Positions 36,935 through 45,279 of a stretch of DNA of 51,696 nt are shown one piece after another; position 1 is the stretch's first letter; the number at the start of each line of letters is the position of its first letter. The notes beneath the pieces were generated by a model that was not told the origin of the DNA, searched no databases, and saw nothing but the letters and a program-made list of their open reading frames with translations. This DNA comes from a virus. The stretch is from the IMG/VR virus record IMGVR_UViG_3300035670_000297, positions 1-51,696 of that record; one strand, given 5' to 3'. Both the position numbers and the translations under genes were made by a program.

Positions 36935-37766
36935 CGGGCATCCTCAGCAACTGGGCATCCCAGTCCTTCAAGTTGAAGGGTGGGACAGCCCGCATGTTAC
37001 ACCGGATTAGCCCCAATGCAGCCCCCCACTGTGAGGTGTCCTTACGTCTCATCCACGTCGGCTGAAGCGGACCACACGTGCCCACGTTCATGTACCACCA
37101 CGGAAGCGGAATCGCAGCCGTGCGCCTGCACTGCGTAGGTGGCACGGGGCGGTGAGTGTGACCGCGCACCACTAAGCGATTCGAGTGCCCCCCACAGAAG
37201 TTCGAGAACTGGATCGCCTCCAGCTCGTCACTCGAGCGGCCCGCGTCAAAGCCGTGGGTCAGGATCACCGGTCCAATCTCCAGACAGCCTGATCGGTCCT
37301 TTCGGTACTCCGTCCACTTCCAGTGCTTGGCCTCACTGGCAAAGGGTTCCACATGCAGGAAGTTGCTCACACCGCGCAGAGCGGCCGGAATGCGGCGGGG
37401 GTCCGCAGCCTGCAGGTTGTCGTCATGGTTGCCCATAATCGCATGACAAACTGTCCTCCTAGGAAGGACAGATCTCAGGCTTGCCATGAATGCGGCCGCA
37501 TGCTTGTATTCGTCCAGCAGGTCGTGCTGCGACTCGTCGGGATGGACGCTCGCCGCCGACGCCTCAAAGATGTCCCCCAGATGCACGAGATGGGTCAGGC
37601 CCTCCAGAGATCCCAAGGTGTCAAGCAGCCACCGATGGACCGTGGGGGGCGTAAACGGAGAATGCGTACAGGAGAGGACGGCAATGACCGCCTCTCCTGC
37701 ACGACTTCTCGTAGGTGGGGCTGCAGGCCCTCGCCTGACCTGCAGCCCCTTGCGCTTTCGGGCCAC
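36924..37766 (-). CDS. Calcineurin-like metallophosphoesterase with altered first motif
   Basis: The 280-residue product has the metallophosphoesterase motifs in order: LSCTHSPF (motif I, normally D-x-H), HLGDIFE (GD), MGNHDD (GNHD), ILTHGFD, and VVRGHTHRP (GH-x-H). All metal ligands are present except that Cys stands where the first Asp is expected. Such enzymes cleave phosphoesters in nucleic acids or nucleotides. It follows the capsid gene downstream of a hairpin (37787-37804). GTG 37766 has GGAGGG at good spacing. Confidence 0.8.
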   Translation of the reverse strand: MARKRKGLQVRRGPAAPPTRSRAGEAVIAVLSCTHSPFTPPTVHRWLLDTLGSLEGLTHLVHLGDIFEASAASVHPDESQHDLLDEYKHAAAFMASLRSVLPRRTVCHAIMGNHDDNLQAADPRRIPAALRGVSNFLHVEPFASEAKHWKWTEYRKDRSGCLEIGPVILTHGFDAGRSSDELEAIQFSNFCGGHSNRLVVRGHTHRPVPPTQCRRTAAIPLPWWYMNVGTCGPLQPTWMRRKDTSQWGAALGLIRCNMRAVPPFNLKDWDAQLLRMPDVF

Positions 37767-37786
37767 TTATGTGGACCCTCCAGGAA

Positions 37787-37804
37787 GATCGCTACTCAGC
37801 GATC
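37787..37804 (-). terminator. Hairpin after the major capsid gene
   Basis: GATCGCT and AGCGATC form a perfect 7-bp stem with a 4-base loop, beginning in the last codon/stop of the capsid gene. No T-run follows on the minus strand (CTTCCTGG), so it is more likely an mRNA 3'-end stabiliser or partial terminator than a full stop. This fits higher expression of capsid than of the phosphoesterase. Confidence 0.45.
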
Positions 37805-39425
37805 AACTCGAGTACACCTTGTCGTAGCTGCAACCCGTCAGCTTCAGACCAGCAGGCTGGTCAGGCACCAGCTGCATCCGGATCATTCCGGGCATCTGGA
37901 CAGCCTCGGTGATGCTGGCGCCGTTGTTGGCAAGGATCGGCCACTTGGTGGTCGACATGCCGGTCAGGGCGGGCATCACGAAGTTGAACGGGATGAACGA
38001 CTCGGCCTCAGCGAACGACTGCACGCCCTGCGGGGCGGGCGGGACGTACCGCTTCCAGTTGGCGCCACCCTTCTTCAGGCCGTAGACCACGCCGTCCTCG
38101 ATGTAGGTCGAGGTGTAGCCGTTGTAGGTCTTGCCTTCGAAGGTGAACTTGAAGCCGTCCTCGCTGCCCTCGTTGTTGAGGGACGAGAGACGACCCGTGC
38201 GCTCCAGAGTGTACTGACCGATCTTCTGGGCCTCGTAGGCCATCCACACGCCGTCAGCGGCGATGAGGCAGTCGATCGTCTGGCCGTACTTGTTCTTCGC
38301 AGCATGGAAGCGGCGGATGTACTGGCGGAGCTTGTGCTCAGTCAGTGCACCGACGCTGGTCTGCCGGAAGCTCTTGAACTCCGGGTGAGAGGTCACATCA
38401 ATCTGGTTGCTCGAGTCAGCCTCGGCACCCAGCAGGATGTTGTCGTTACCACCGCTACCGAACTTCATCCAGCTGTTGATACCGGCGATACCGGTAAAAC
38501 CAGCTGCGGTCGTGCTCGCGTTCACTCGGCTGTTGGCGTAAGTGATCCAAATCTTGGTGGTCGCAGACGTACCACCAGTCGTGCACGTGATGCTGGCAGT
38601 ACCGTTGCCGAACTCACCAGTTGCGGCAGACAGAACCACCTTACCGGTGAGCTCGTCCACAGCAGCCACGAACACCTTCTTACGGGTGGTCAGGTTCTGG
38701 TTTGCAGCGGCATTCGCGGTGTCGTTGATTCGAATTGCGGGACCGCTGCTGTCGGTGTAGACATCGACTCGCTGACCCACGTAGAAACGATCCACGGCAC
38801 CATTGCCCACAACCAGGGTGACTCGATCTTCGCCCGTGGGTGCACCGTTCGTACCGTCGCCCTGAAGGCCGACGTAACTTTCGGTGTACGCAAGAGCGTA
38901 GCTGTCGCTCTGGCTGACGTACCAGTAGTTGCACAGCGTGTGGGCCATGTTCTGAGCAAAGCCCTTCAGCTTCGGGGCAATCACATCACCGATGAAAGCC
39001 GGGGTGGCCTCAGCGGTCATCTCGCCCAGAGTCACTGCAAGGTTGGTCAGCATGGCGCGCATGCCGATGCCCAGACGGTACGGCTTCTGAACCGGACCCT
39101 CAAGAGCGCTCGGCCACACCTCGGTCGCGCTCTGCGTGTACAGCTTGTCACCACGACCAAGACTGGTCGTAGCATCACCGTACAGCACAAAGTCGTTACG
39201 AGGACGAGCCTGCTCGATCACGCCGGTCAGACCGCCGCGATACACCTTCAGAATCTTCAGGTCACGACCGATCGCACTGGCCGGGCCCACGCCCTGCGAG
39301 GTCACGACGGTGTCGCGCCAAGCCGGATCGAGGGTGGGGAGGATCGTGTCGACGTTCTTGTTGATGATCTCTTCGATCTGGTTTGCATGAGTATCGAAGA
39401 GAGTTCCAGTCACTCCAAAAGGCAT
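37803..39425 (-). CDS. Major capsid protein
   Basis: The 540-residue product follows a scaffold-type gene and precedes accessory genes, the usual capsid position. It has an N-terminal helix, a segment RDLKILKVYRGGLTGVIEQA, a long mid-chain helix region (TNLAVTLGEMTAEATPAFIG), a Thr/Ala/Gly-rich beta insertion (residues about 210-290), and C-terminal KKGGANWKRYVPPAP and FNFVMPALTGMSTTKWPIL segments as in HK97-fold capsid proteins of podoviruses. The start ATG 39425 has AAGGAA at good spacing. Codon use is strongly biased to C-ended codons, as expected for a highly expressed gene. Confidence 0.8.
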   Translation of the reverse strand: MPFGVTGTLFDTHANQIEEIINKNVDTILPTLDPAWRDTVVTSQGVGPASAIGRDLKILKVYRGGLTGVIEQARPRNDFVLYGDATTSLGRGDKLYTQSATEVWPSALEGPVQKPYRLGIGMRAMLTNLAVTLGEMTAEATPAFIGDVIAPKLKGFAQNMAHTLCNYWYVSQSDSYALAYTESYVGLQGDGTNGAPTGEDRVTLVVGNGAVDRFYVGQRVDVYTDSSGPAIRINDTANAAANQNLTTRKKVFVAAVDELTGKVVLSAATGEFGNGTASITCTTGGTSATTKIWITYANSRVNASTTAAGFTGIAGINSWMKFGSGGNDNILLGAEADSSNQIDVTSHPEFKSFRQTSVGALTEHKLRQYIRRFHAAKNKYGQTIDCLIAADGVWMAYEAQKIGQYTLERTGRLSSLNNEGSEDGFKFTFEGKTYNGYTSTYIEDGVVYGLKKGGANWKRYVPPAPQGVQSFAEAESFIPFNFVMPALTGMSTTKWPILANNGASITEAVQMPGMIRMQLVPDQPAGLKLTGCSYDKVYSS

Positions 39426-39452
39426 TGTTGTTGTTCCTTCGGTAAGGGGAAA

Positions 39453-40412
39453 TCAGACGCGGTCAGTTCCCTTATCGAGGCCAGCAGCCAGACGACTCAG
39501 AACGTCTGAGTTGTATGCGTTCAGCTGCGTCTCGATGTCACCGGTCTTCATTCCGGGCTTCCACTTGGGAGCCGGCACCGGCTTGCGGGAAACGAAGTAA
39601 TCCGAACCGCTTGCTGTTTCCGGCGCCCGACCAAGACGGTTGGGGTCGCCGATTACCGAGCGATACTTGGCAACCACAGACTCCGTAGCCCGCTTTGCCT
39701 CTTCCGCTACCCAGGCTTCGTTGAAGGTGCCAGACGCGTCTCGGCGCTGCCTCAGGAAATCCAGTGTCGTTTGACGGATGTCCCGTTCGATGGCAGCCCG
39801 TGCGTTCTTGGCGGCCTCGTCGCCGTTCAGTTCGCGGAGCTTGCCCAACAGTGTACGGGCATCCTGAACTCCGTCAAGAGACCCATTGATCTGCTGGTCC
39901 ATGTGCTGGCCAAGGCGCTCCGCCTTGATCCGCCTGACTTCCTCCTCAGCGACCTGGGCGCGGCGCTGAGCGTCAAGGATGGACTGGGCCACAAACTCGG
40001 TGTCCTGGTCGTCCTCCTCGTCCTCTTCGGGGTCCTGTCCCTCCACTTCCGGGTCTTCGTTTTCGTCAACCATTTCGTACTCCTCGTCTTCCTGGCCACC
40101 TTGGGCCCAAGCGCCAACCTGCCGGTCGATCTCCTGCTCGGGGAAGCCGGCATCCCGAAGCAGCTGGCGAGCAGCTTCAGTCTTCATGTCGGCAGGAACG
40201 TCCTGCCGCATCACCGTAAGAGCGGCCTCCCGAAACTTCGAGAGACTTTCCATCTCCTCGCGAGCCTTCTCGAGTTCCTCGCGCGCAGCGGCGAGCTCGC
40301 GAACCGGAATCTCGCGGCCCCCCACGCGGACGCTGGTATCAAGGTCCATGATGTTGGGGGTGGTCTCATCAGTCTCGTTGTCAATCTCCGGCGTGGTCTC
40401 GTCAGTAGCCAT
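39453..40412 (-). CDS. Capsid scaffolding protein
   Basis: The 319-residue product is acidic and mostly helical: an acidic flexible N-terminus, a coiled coil (LAAAREELEKAREEMESLSK), an extended Glu/Asp run (GQDPEEDEEDDQDTEF), then charged helices and a basic, proline-containing C-terminus (KPVPAPKWKPG). This is typical of scaffolds, whose C-terminal basic region binds the capsid protein. It lies between portal and capsid genes. Confidence 0.75.
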   Translation of the reverse strand: MATDETTPEIDNETDETTPNIMDLDTSVRVGGREIPVRELAAAREELEKAREEMESLSKFREAALTVMRQDVPADMKTEAARQLLRDAGFPEQEIDRQVGAWAQGGQEDEEYEMVDENEDPEVEGQDPEEDEEDDQDTEFVAQSILDAQRRAQVAEEEVRRIKAERLGQHMDQQINGSLDGVQDARTLLGKLRELNGDEAAKNARAAIERDIRQTTLDFLRQRRDASGTFNEAWVAEEAKRATESVVAKYRSVIGDPNRLGRAPETASGSDYFVSRKPVPAPKWKPGMKTGDIETQLNAYNSDVLSRLAAGLDKGTDRV

Positions 40413-40418
40413 TTGGTA

Positions 40419-42419
40419 TTACCTCTGCATGGGGGGCATGCCCGGCATACCCATTCCTGGGGGCGCGTTTTGAGGTCCCATGGCCATGGCGGCCATCTCG
40501 GGCGAGGGGACCTGCGGGGGCAAAGTTGCCCCCATGAACTGGAGCATCGACTGCTTGTAGTCAGAGAAGGCGTTCTGGACCTCTGGTGAAGCAACCGACA
40601 TGACGGGGCTGGACATGAAGGAGGACAGCAGGCGCATCTGGATGTCAGGCCTGGAGCTGTCTGGGGTCAACACCACCTGCCCCGGATCGTTACCGTTGCC
40701 GTAGAGAACCAGAATGTTCTGGACTCCCATCTCGTAGGCTGATCGTTCCTCCTCAATCCACATCGCGAAGTCGAGACCCTCCTTCAGGGTAAACAGCTTG
40801 AAGGAGTCGGGATCCATGAGGCCGGCTCGAAGGAGTGCCATCGCCTCTTCCTTGCGGGCCACTTCGCTGCGTGGGTTGACCTGACGAACGCCGAAGGTGA
40901 GGTGTCCCACGTGCGGAATCGGGTTCTTGTCAAAGGACACGCTGCCATTCTCAAGGTCGATGACTGCCCCTGCGAGGTCGAGCGTAAGGTTGCTCACCGG
41001 CACTGGCTTGGGGAACTTCACGAGATCCGCAACTGCGCTGCTTACGATTGAGCGGTACATATCCCCGAACGCCCTCTGAATTCCGATTGAGGGGTTGGTC
41101 ATCGCACGGGTGATCTGCTCATCAAGGAACTGCAGACCGGTCGCGCTGTCCACCCGACCCTTCTCCTGAATGAGGTCTTGGATCGGGCTGATGGCGTGCA
41201 TCACCTCGCGGGCAAACTGGGCCACCTTTCCGGGGACATCTCCGGCGTTGGCTGGGCTGATGTTGATGGGGTTGAACTTCTCGTTCAACGGATCAGGCTG
41301 GTAGGCCATGACACGCAGGCCCTTGCCAACCTCTCGAAGCGTGGTTCGCTCGTTGAACGCACCGGCTGGAAGCACCAGAACTCCGTAGCGGTCCACATCC
41401 CGGATGTTGTTGAACAGGCTCTTCATCATCTTCTCCGCCTCGCGAGAGATGCCGAAGAGCAGGTCAAACATGCCGGCTCCATAGAAGGTGCCGGTGTCCA
41501 TGAAACGGGCCCAGCCCAGCGGGCAGTAGACCACACGGTCGGAGTAGTCCTCATCCGACAGCACCACCTCGCCACACGTCACCACGTATCGGGCGCAGGT
41601 ACCGCGAGGGCCATCGAGCCAAAGCTCGCGCACTCGAGCCACCTTTGTGCTCAGGAGGTTGGAGCCAGAGGAGATACCGGTTGAGATTGCACGGCCGTCA
41701 AAGGGATTACGAACAGCGTCGCCGGGCTCATCCAATCCGGCATCCTGAATGGTGTCGCCCGGGTCGGTTGCCCAGTATTCCATCCGGTCCAGGTTCTTCT
41801 GAATGAACGACTTGCCAAAGCGCTCCTCCAAGAACTCCACCGGAACAACGCGCTGGCGCAGCATCCCCTGCTTCTTGGCGTGGTCCTGATGCAGCGCGGG
41901 GAAGGGATAGACCTCACGCGGGTGCACAACCTCAAGGTCTGCCGTCAAGCCGACCGTGGGAACATCAACCAGGTGGCCCTGAATGCCGCAGCATCCCAGC
42001 GTCACGAAGTTGTGTGCAAAGTCGCTGACCACCTGCGACAGGTGATTCTCAGCAACCAAGGAATCTGCAACCACCTGCGCGGCAGCACGCTCCCGGATCA
42101 TCCGCAGGGATGTGCCCTGCCGCATGATTCGGGGCCGAAGATCCATGCTCGCGATCCGGGCCACCGTGCGGTCGATCATCGACAGAAGTTCCTGGCTTTG
42201 GAACTCGACGTTCCCCTCCTTGTCGAGGTAGTGGGGGGACACTCGACCGTTGTACGGGTCAAAGACATCGAACCGCCGGGCACCGTTCAGGTAGTGCCAA
42301 GCCAGCATCCACACCGCACGCCGGTAGGAGTACCTAGCCCTCTCCCGCTCTGCGTGCATACGCAGAAGCTTTGCAATCTCGGTAGGGTCCTTAGGAAGGC
42401 TGATTGTCTGGGCGGGCAC
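40419..42419 (-). CDS. Portal protein
   Basis: The 666-residue product has a helical N-terminus, a typical portal stretch (QELLSMIDRTVARIASMDLR), a helical stem region and a Met/Pro/Gly-rich C-terminal tail. It sits between terminase and scaffold, the usual place. GTG 42419 is the start, with AAGGAG nine bases upstream. Portal proteins form the 12-subunit DNA channel at one capsid vertex. Confidence 0.8.
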   Translation of the reverse strand: MPAQTISLPKDPTEIAKLLRMHAERERARYSYRRAVWMLAWHYLNGARRFDVFDPYNGRVSPHYLDKEGNVEFQSQELLSMIDRTVARIASMDLRPRIMRQGTSLRMIRERAAAQVVADSLVAENHLSQVVSDFAHNFVTLGCCGIQGHLVDVPTVGLTADLEVVHPREVYPFPALHQDHAKKQGMLRQRVVPVEFLEERFGKSFIQKNLDRMEYWATDPGDTIQDAGLDEPGDAVRNPFDGRAISTGISSGSNLLSTKVARVRELWLDGPRGTCARYVVTCGEVVLSDEDYSDRVVYCPLGWARFMDTGTFYGAGMFDLLFGISREAEKMMKSLFNNIRDVDRYGVLVLPAGAFNERTTLREVGKGLRVMAYQPDPLNEKFNPINISPANAGDVPGKVAQFAREVMHAISPIQDLIQEKGRVDSATGLQFLDEQITRAMTNPSIGIQRAFGDMYRSIVSSAVADLVKFPKPVPVSNLTLDLAGAVIDLENGSVSFDKNPIPHVGHLTFGVRQVNPRSEVARKEEAMALLRAGLMDPDSFKLFTLKEGLDFAMWIEEERSAYEMGVQNILVLYGNGNDPGQVVLTPDSSRPDIQMRLLSSFMSSPVMSVASPEVQNAFSDYKQSMLQFMGATLPPQVPSPEMAAMAMGPQNAPPGMGMPGMPPMQR

Positions 42420-42660
42420 TTGCGATTCTCCTTGCTACGCCAAGTGGGGTCCACTCAGCCGGGATCTCATCATCAGACACCTCAAACATCCCGGTGAATT
42501 CAGTGCGGGGCTCCTCAGAAGCCACTGGACGAACCGGCGGCAGACCGAAGTCACCGGAGCCCCGCGTGTAGTACACCCTGGCCATCGCCTCGTACAGGAA
42601 GTACGGGATGGTGACGTACAAGCTCTTTTCGTTCGTTTCGTTAGACTTTGGAGCTTCCAT
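42391..42660 (-). CDS. Small unknown protein between terminase and portal (89 aa)
   Basis: ATG 42660 overlaps the terminase stop by 20 bases, and the end overlaps the portal start by 29. The N-terminal half is protein-like (SLYVTIPYFLYEAMARVYYT), the C-terminal half is acidic then basic. No family is recognised. Small proteins here may be head-assembly cofactors. Confidence 0.55.
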   Translation of the reverse strand: MEAPKSNETNEKSLYVTIPYFLYEAMARVYYTRGSGDFGLPPVRPVASEEPRTEFTGMFEVSDDEIPAEWTPLGVARRIASARPDNQPS

Positions 42661-44572
42661 CAGATTCCTTGGCGATAAGGAGGTGGTTCACATCATCGGG
42701 GCTAAGTCGGTTGAAATCAAGGGTAGCAAGAACCGGTATCCCATTGTCATCAAGTAGAGTTCCGGTCCTCAAAAGATCCAAACCCACCGCCTTGGGGGCG
42801 TCAGGTCCCCCCACGCTCGGGATGCGGAACCGCATGATGATGGTGCTCATCGAGACGGTGTCGAGGTGGTCGTCATGGCCCAAACCGCCGTTCTTGGCCT
42901 CGGGGTTGAACTGCTCGATCTGGTCGAAGAGTTCCCGCCAAGGCTTCTCCATCTTGAGCCACAAGGGCAACTTGATGAGTCCGTGCTCGAACCGGAACAT
43001 CAGGGTGCTGATCTTGCCCTCTTTCTGCATCATGCCCACCCGCAGGGGGACGACTCGGGGGAGGTGGGTCGTGCCGGTCATCTCGGTAGCCCGCTGGCGG
43101 ACCAGGCTTTCGAGCTGTTGGTACAGGGAGGCGGACTCCCGAACCACCTCGGGGTGGATGGTGGGCACCCTCCACTTGTCGGCCAGCCGGAAGACGTTGC
43201 GGACCAGCTCCACCTCGGGAGCCTTGCCAGCCCACATGTCCAGCACGAATAGGCAGTTCTCAGGGGTGGCGGCCATGACGGTTGCCACCTTGTAATCCGA
43301 GTCGGTGCCGTGTGTAAAGGAGGTGTCAATGGCCATGAACAGGCGGCACTGCTGCAGGAACTCCCCGATGGGTCGGCTTCTGGTCTGCTCCTTGTCCCCC
43401 CAGCAAATGAGGGCCTTGGAGTTGTAGGGCTGGAGGGTGAACTCGAGGTCGGGGTTCTCAAGCCACCAGCCGTGGGACTCTCGGGTCAGGACTGGGAAGT
43501 AGTTCTCCCCGCTCTCCCCCGGCCGGCCCCGGTACTCGGCGAGGTAGACCGATGGGCCCAGACGCTCCTTGATCTCCTCGAGGGAGATGCGGTTCTTGAG
43601 CTTGGGGTTGCCCCGCTTGGCATCGCGGGTAAGCGGCCACATCTCGGGCCAGCAGGAGTGGGTGATGCCGTCCTTGTCATACTCCGAATCCAGGAGCATG
43701 CGGGACCAGAACTCAAAGCGGGGGTCTTGGGCACGCGGTCCTTGGGGAGTCTGCTCGGTCTGCATGGCGTGCCATGCGTAGTGACGGCGGGAGACGAAAG
43801 TGGCCAGCCAGCGCACCGAGGTGTCGGGACGCATGAGCATCGGCAGGATGATCTTGAAGAGCAGGGTCTCCACGTAGTCACGCAGGACGCTCATAGAGGT
43901 CGCGGCCTTCGCGTCATACTCCGGGTCATCCAGGACGTAACAGCGGGGGCGGCCACCACGCTGCTTGCTGGAAGCGGAGATGGCGCGGAGCCACGAGCCG
44001 TTCTTCAGGTACATCATCTCCAACCCGAACGAGGCTTCGCCACGGCGGGGGGTGATGCGGTTGTCTGGGAAGTCGGGTGAGAAGTCGTCGAAGATCCGCT
44101 TGTTGTCAGTCAGCTGGCTCTTGACGATTTGGGCTGTTTGCTGCGCGTTGTCGTGCGAGCTGGTGGCGTAGATAAAAGAGAAGGCCGGACGAGTCAGCAT
44201 CTGCAGCAGCATCGACTTGCGGATGCAACTGCTCTTCGCGAATCCGCGAGGTGCAATCACTAGTGAGGACTTGCTGCTCGCCCACTCCTTGTAGATCGAG
44301 TAGTGCCCAAGTGGGGTCGCCACCGGAAGGTCGTCGAAGAACAATGGATTGAAGTCCGCCTCTTCGTCCGGCCAGAGATAATACTTCTCGAAGAAGTTGA
44401 GGGCTGAAATGAAGTCGATCGAGCGCTGCTTCAGGTCGTCGGTTGGAAGTAGCCATTGGCGAGCTGCATTCAAACGAGCAAGTCGCTGCCCTTCCTCGGT
44501 AAGGTCAGCGTAGTCTGCTGGAAGTGGGTGCAGCGGGTTAGCCGGCCTGCCCTCAATCCGCTTTAGATCCAT
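42641..44572 (-). CDS. terL: Terminase large subunit (packaging ATPase and nuclease)
   Basis: The 643-residue product (ATG 44572) has a Walker A-type P-loop APRGFAKSS (107-115), Walker B with catalytic acid LDDPE (214-218), and the RNase H-like nuclease with D416 (MAIDTSF) and D567-D568 (GHDDHLD). It drives DNA into the prohead and cuts it. An in-frame TTG start 13 codons upstream is possible but has no better ribosome site. The start lies inside the end of the preceding gene by 20 bases. A GTCCCCCCAG motif is at its start. Confidence 0.95.
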   Translation of the reverse strand: MDLKRIEGRPANPLHPLPADYADLTEEGQRLARLNAARQWLLPTDDLKQRSIDFISALNFFEKYYLWPDEEADFNPLFFDDLPVATPLGHYSIYKEWASSKSSLVIAPRGFAKSSCIRKSMLLQMLTRPAFSFIYATSSHDNAQQTAQIVKSQLTDNKRIFDDFSPDFPDNRITPRRGEASFGLEMMYLKNGSWLRAISASSKQRGGRPRCYVLDDPEYDAKAATSMSVLRDYVETLLFKIILPMLMRPDTSVRWLATFVSRRHYAWHAMQTEQTPQGPRAQDPRFEFWSRMLLDSEYDKDGITHSCWPEMWPLTRDAKRGNPKLKNRISLEEIKERLGPSVYLAEYRGRPGESGENYFPVLTRESHGWWLENPDLEFTLQPYNSKALICWGDKEQTRSRPIGEFLQQCRLFMAIDTSFTHGTDSDYKVATVMAATPENCLFVLDMWAGKAPEVELVRNVFRLADKWRVPTIHPEVVRESASLYQQLESLVRQRATEMTGTTHLPRVVPLRVGMMQKEGKISTLMFRFEHGLIKLPLWLKMEKPWRELFDQIEQFNPEAKNGGLGHDDHLDTVSMSTIIMRFRIPSVGGPDAPKAVGLDLLRTGTLLDDNGIPVLATLDFNRLSPDDVNHLLIAKESDGSSKV

Positions 44573-44945
44573 TGGCGAATCGTCCCCCCAGCAGAAGGTC
44601 GAGGGTTGCAATGCGGCAGAGGACCGTGATGGTCAAGGCTGGGTCTCGGCTCACAAGGCTGTTGTTGAGGATTACGCGAAGGGCGTTCGTGGCCCAGGGG
44701 CTGAGCTCTTTGTTGGGGAGAAGGCGAGACTCCAGCTCGTAGCCCAGTTGTTCGGGTGAGCCCACCAGTTCGATTGGGTCCTTGAACGCAAGATCAAACA
44801 GGATCTGTCCGCCCGCTCGAGCCATCCCCAGCTGGCCCATCGACCGAAGTTGATCCCGGTGTGGAATCAAGGCTTCCTCGGTCTCCTGAGTCACCGGAGG
44901 GGAGGTACGTGCTTGCGTGACTGGGGCGATCTTCTGACGTGACAT
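44553..44945 (-). CDS. Unknown protein before terminase (130 aa)
   Basis: ATG 44945 has GAGGAAA at good spacing. The product has a flexible Thr/Pro N-terminus and a helical C-terminal half (TNALRVILNNSLVSRDPALT then ITVLCRIATLDLLLG). It overlaps the large terminase start by 20 bases and its upstream neighbour by 152 bases in another frame. It might be a second part of the small terminase or an accessory head protein; no family is clear. Confidence 0.55.
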   Translation of the reverse strand: MSRQKIAPVTQARTSPPVTQETEEALIPHRDQLRSMGQLGMARAGGQILFDLAFKDPIELVGSPEQLGYELESRLLPNKELSPWATNALRVILNNSLVSRDPALTITVLCRIATLDLLLGGRFANGSKAD

Positions 44946-45279
44946 CGGGGATTTCCTCTTGAATGCGAGAGACGATGCGCGAAGCGGTTAGCGAGACCTC
45001 AAGCTTGCGCCCGTCAGCTTCCTGGGTGCCTCGAATTTCCTGCATCGCGAGAAGGCCCGAGGCCATGGCTGTCTCGCGGAGTACAGCGCGAAGTCTAGCA
45101 TGTGCACGCAGGGAGACGCTGGCGTCTGGGTCCCTAAAGTGCCGAATGAGTGTAGCGATTTCTTCCTCAACCGTGAACTGAGCACGGTCAAGAGCCCGAG
45201 CCACACTATCTGCTCGATAGAAGGTGGGTACCCCCTGGGGGACAATCGGGGCGAGGGATGTGTTGGGGATCTTCTTCAT
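44794..45279 (-). CDS. Candidate small terminase subunit (161 aa)
   Basis: ATG 45279 overlaps the preceding stop (TGATGA). The first 110 residues are helical and charged (EEEIATLIRHFRDPDASVSL, RAHARLRAVLRETAMASGLL) and could form the DNA-recognition subunit that normally precedes the large terminase. The last 50 residues are Ser/Gly/Asp-rich and lie over the start of the next gene in another frame, so the true end or the overlap may be an evolved extension. The call is by position. Confidence 0.45.
   Translation of the reverse strand: MKKIPNTSLAPIVPQGVPTFYRADSVARALDRAQFTVEEEIATLIRHFRDPDASVSLRAHARLRAVLRETAMASGLLAMQEIRGTQEADGRKLEVSLTASRIVSRIQEEIPDVTSEDRPSHASTYLPSGDSGDRGSLDSTPGSTSVDGPAGDGSSGRTDPV

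Noticed and set aside
37323-39509. Long open frame antisense to the phosphoesterase and capsid genes (728 codons)
   Set aside because: It mirrors strongly biased codons of the capsid gene, has low-complexity composition and no ribosome site; such antisense frames are expected in GC-rich genes.
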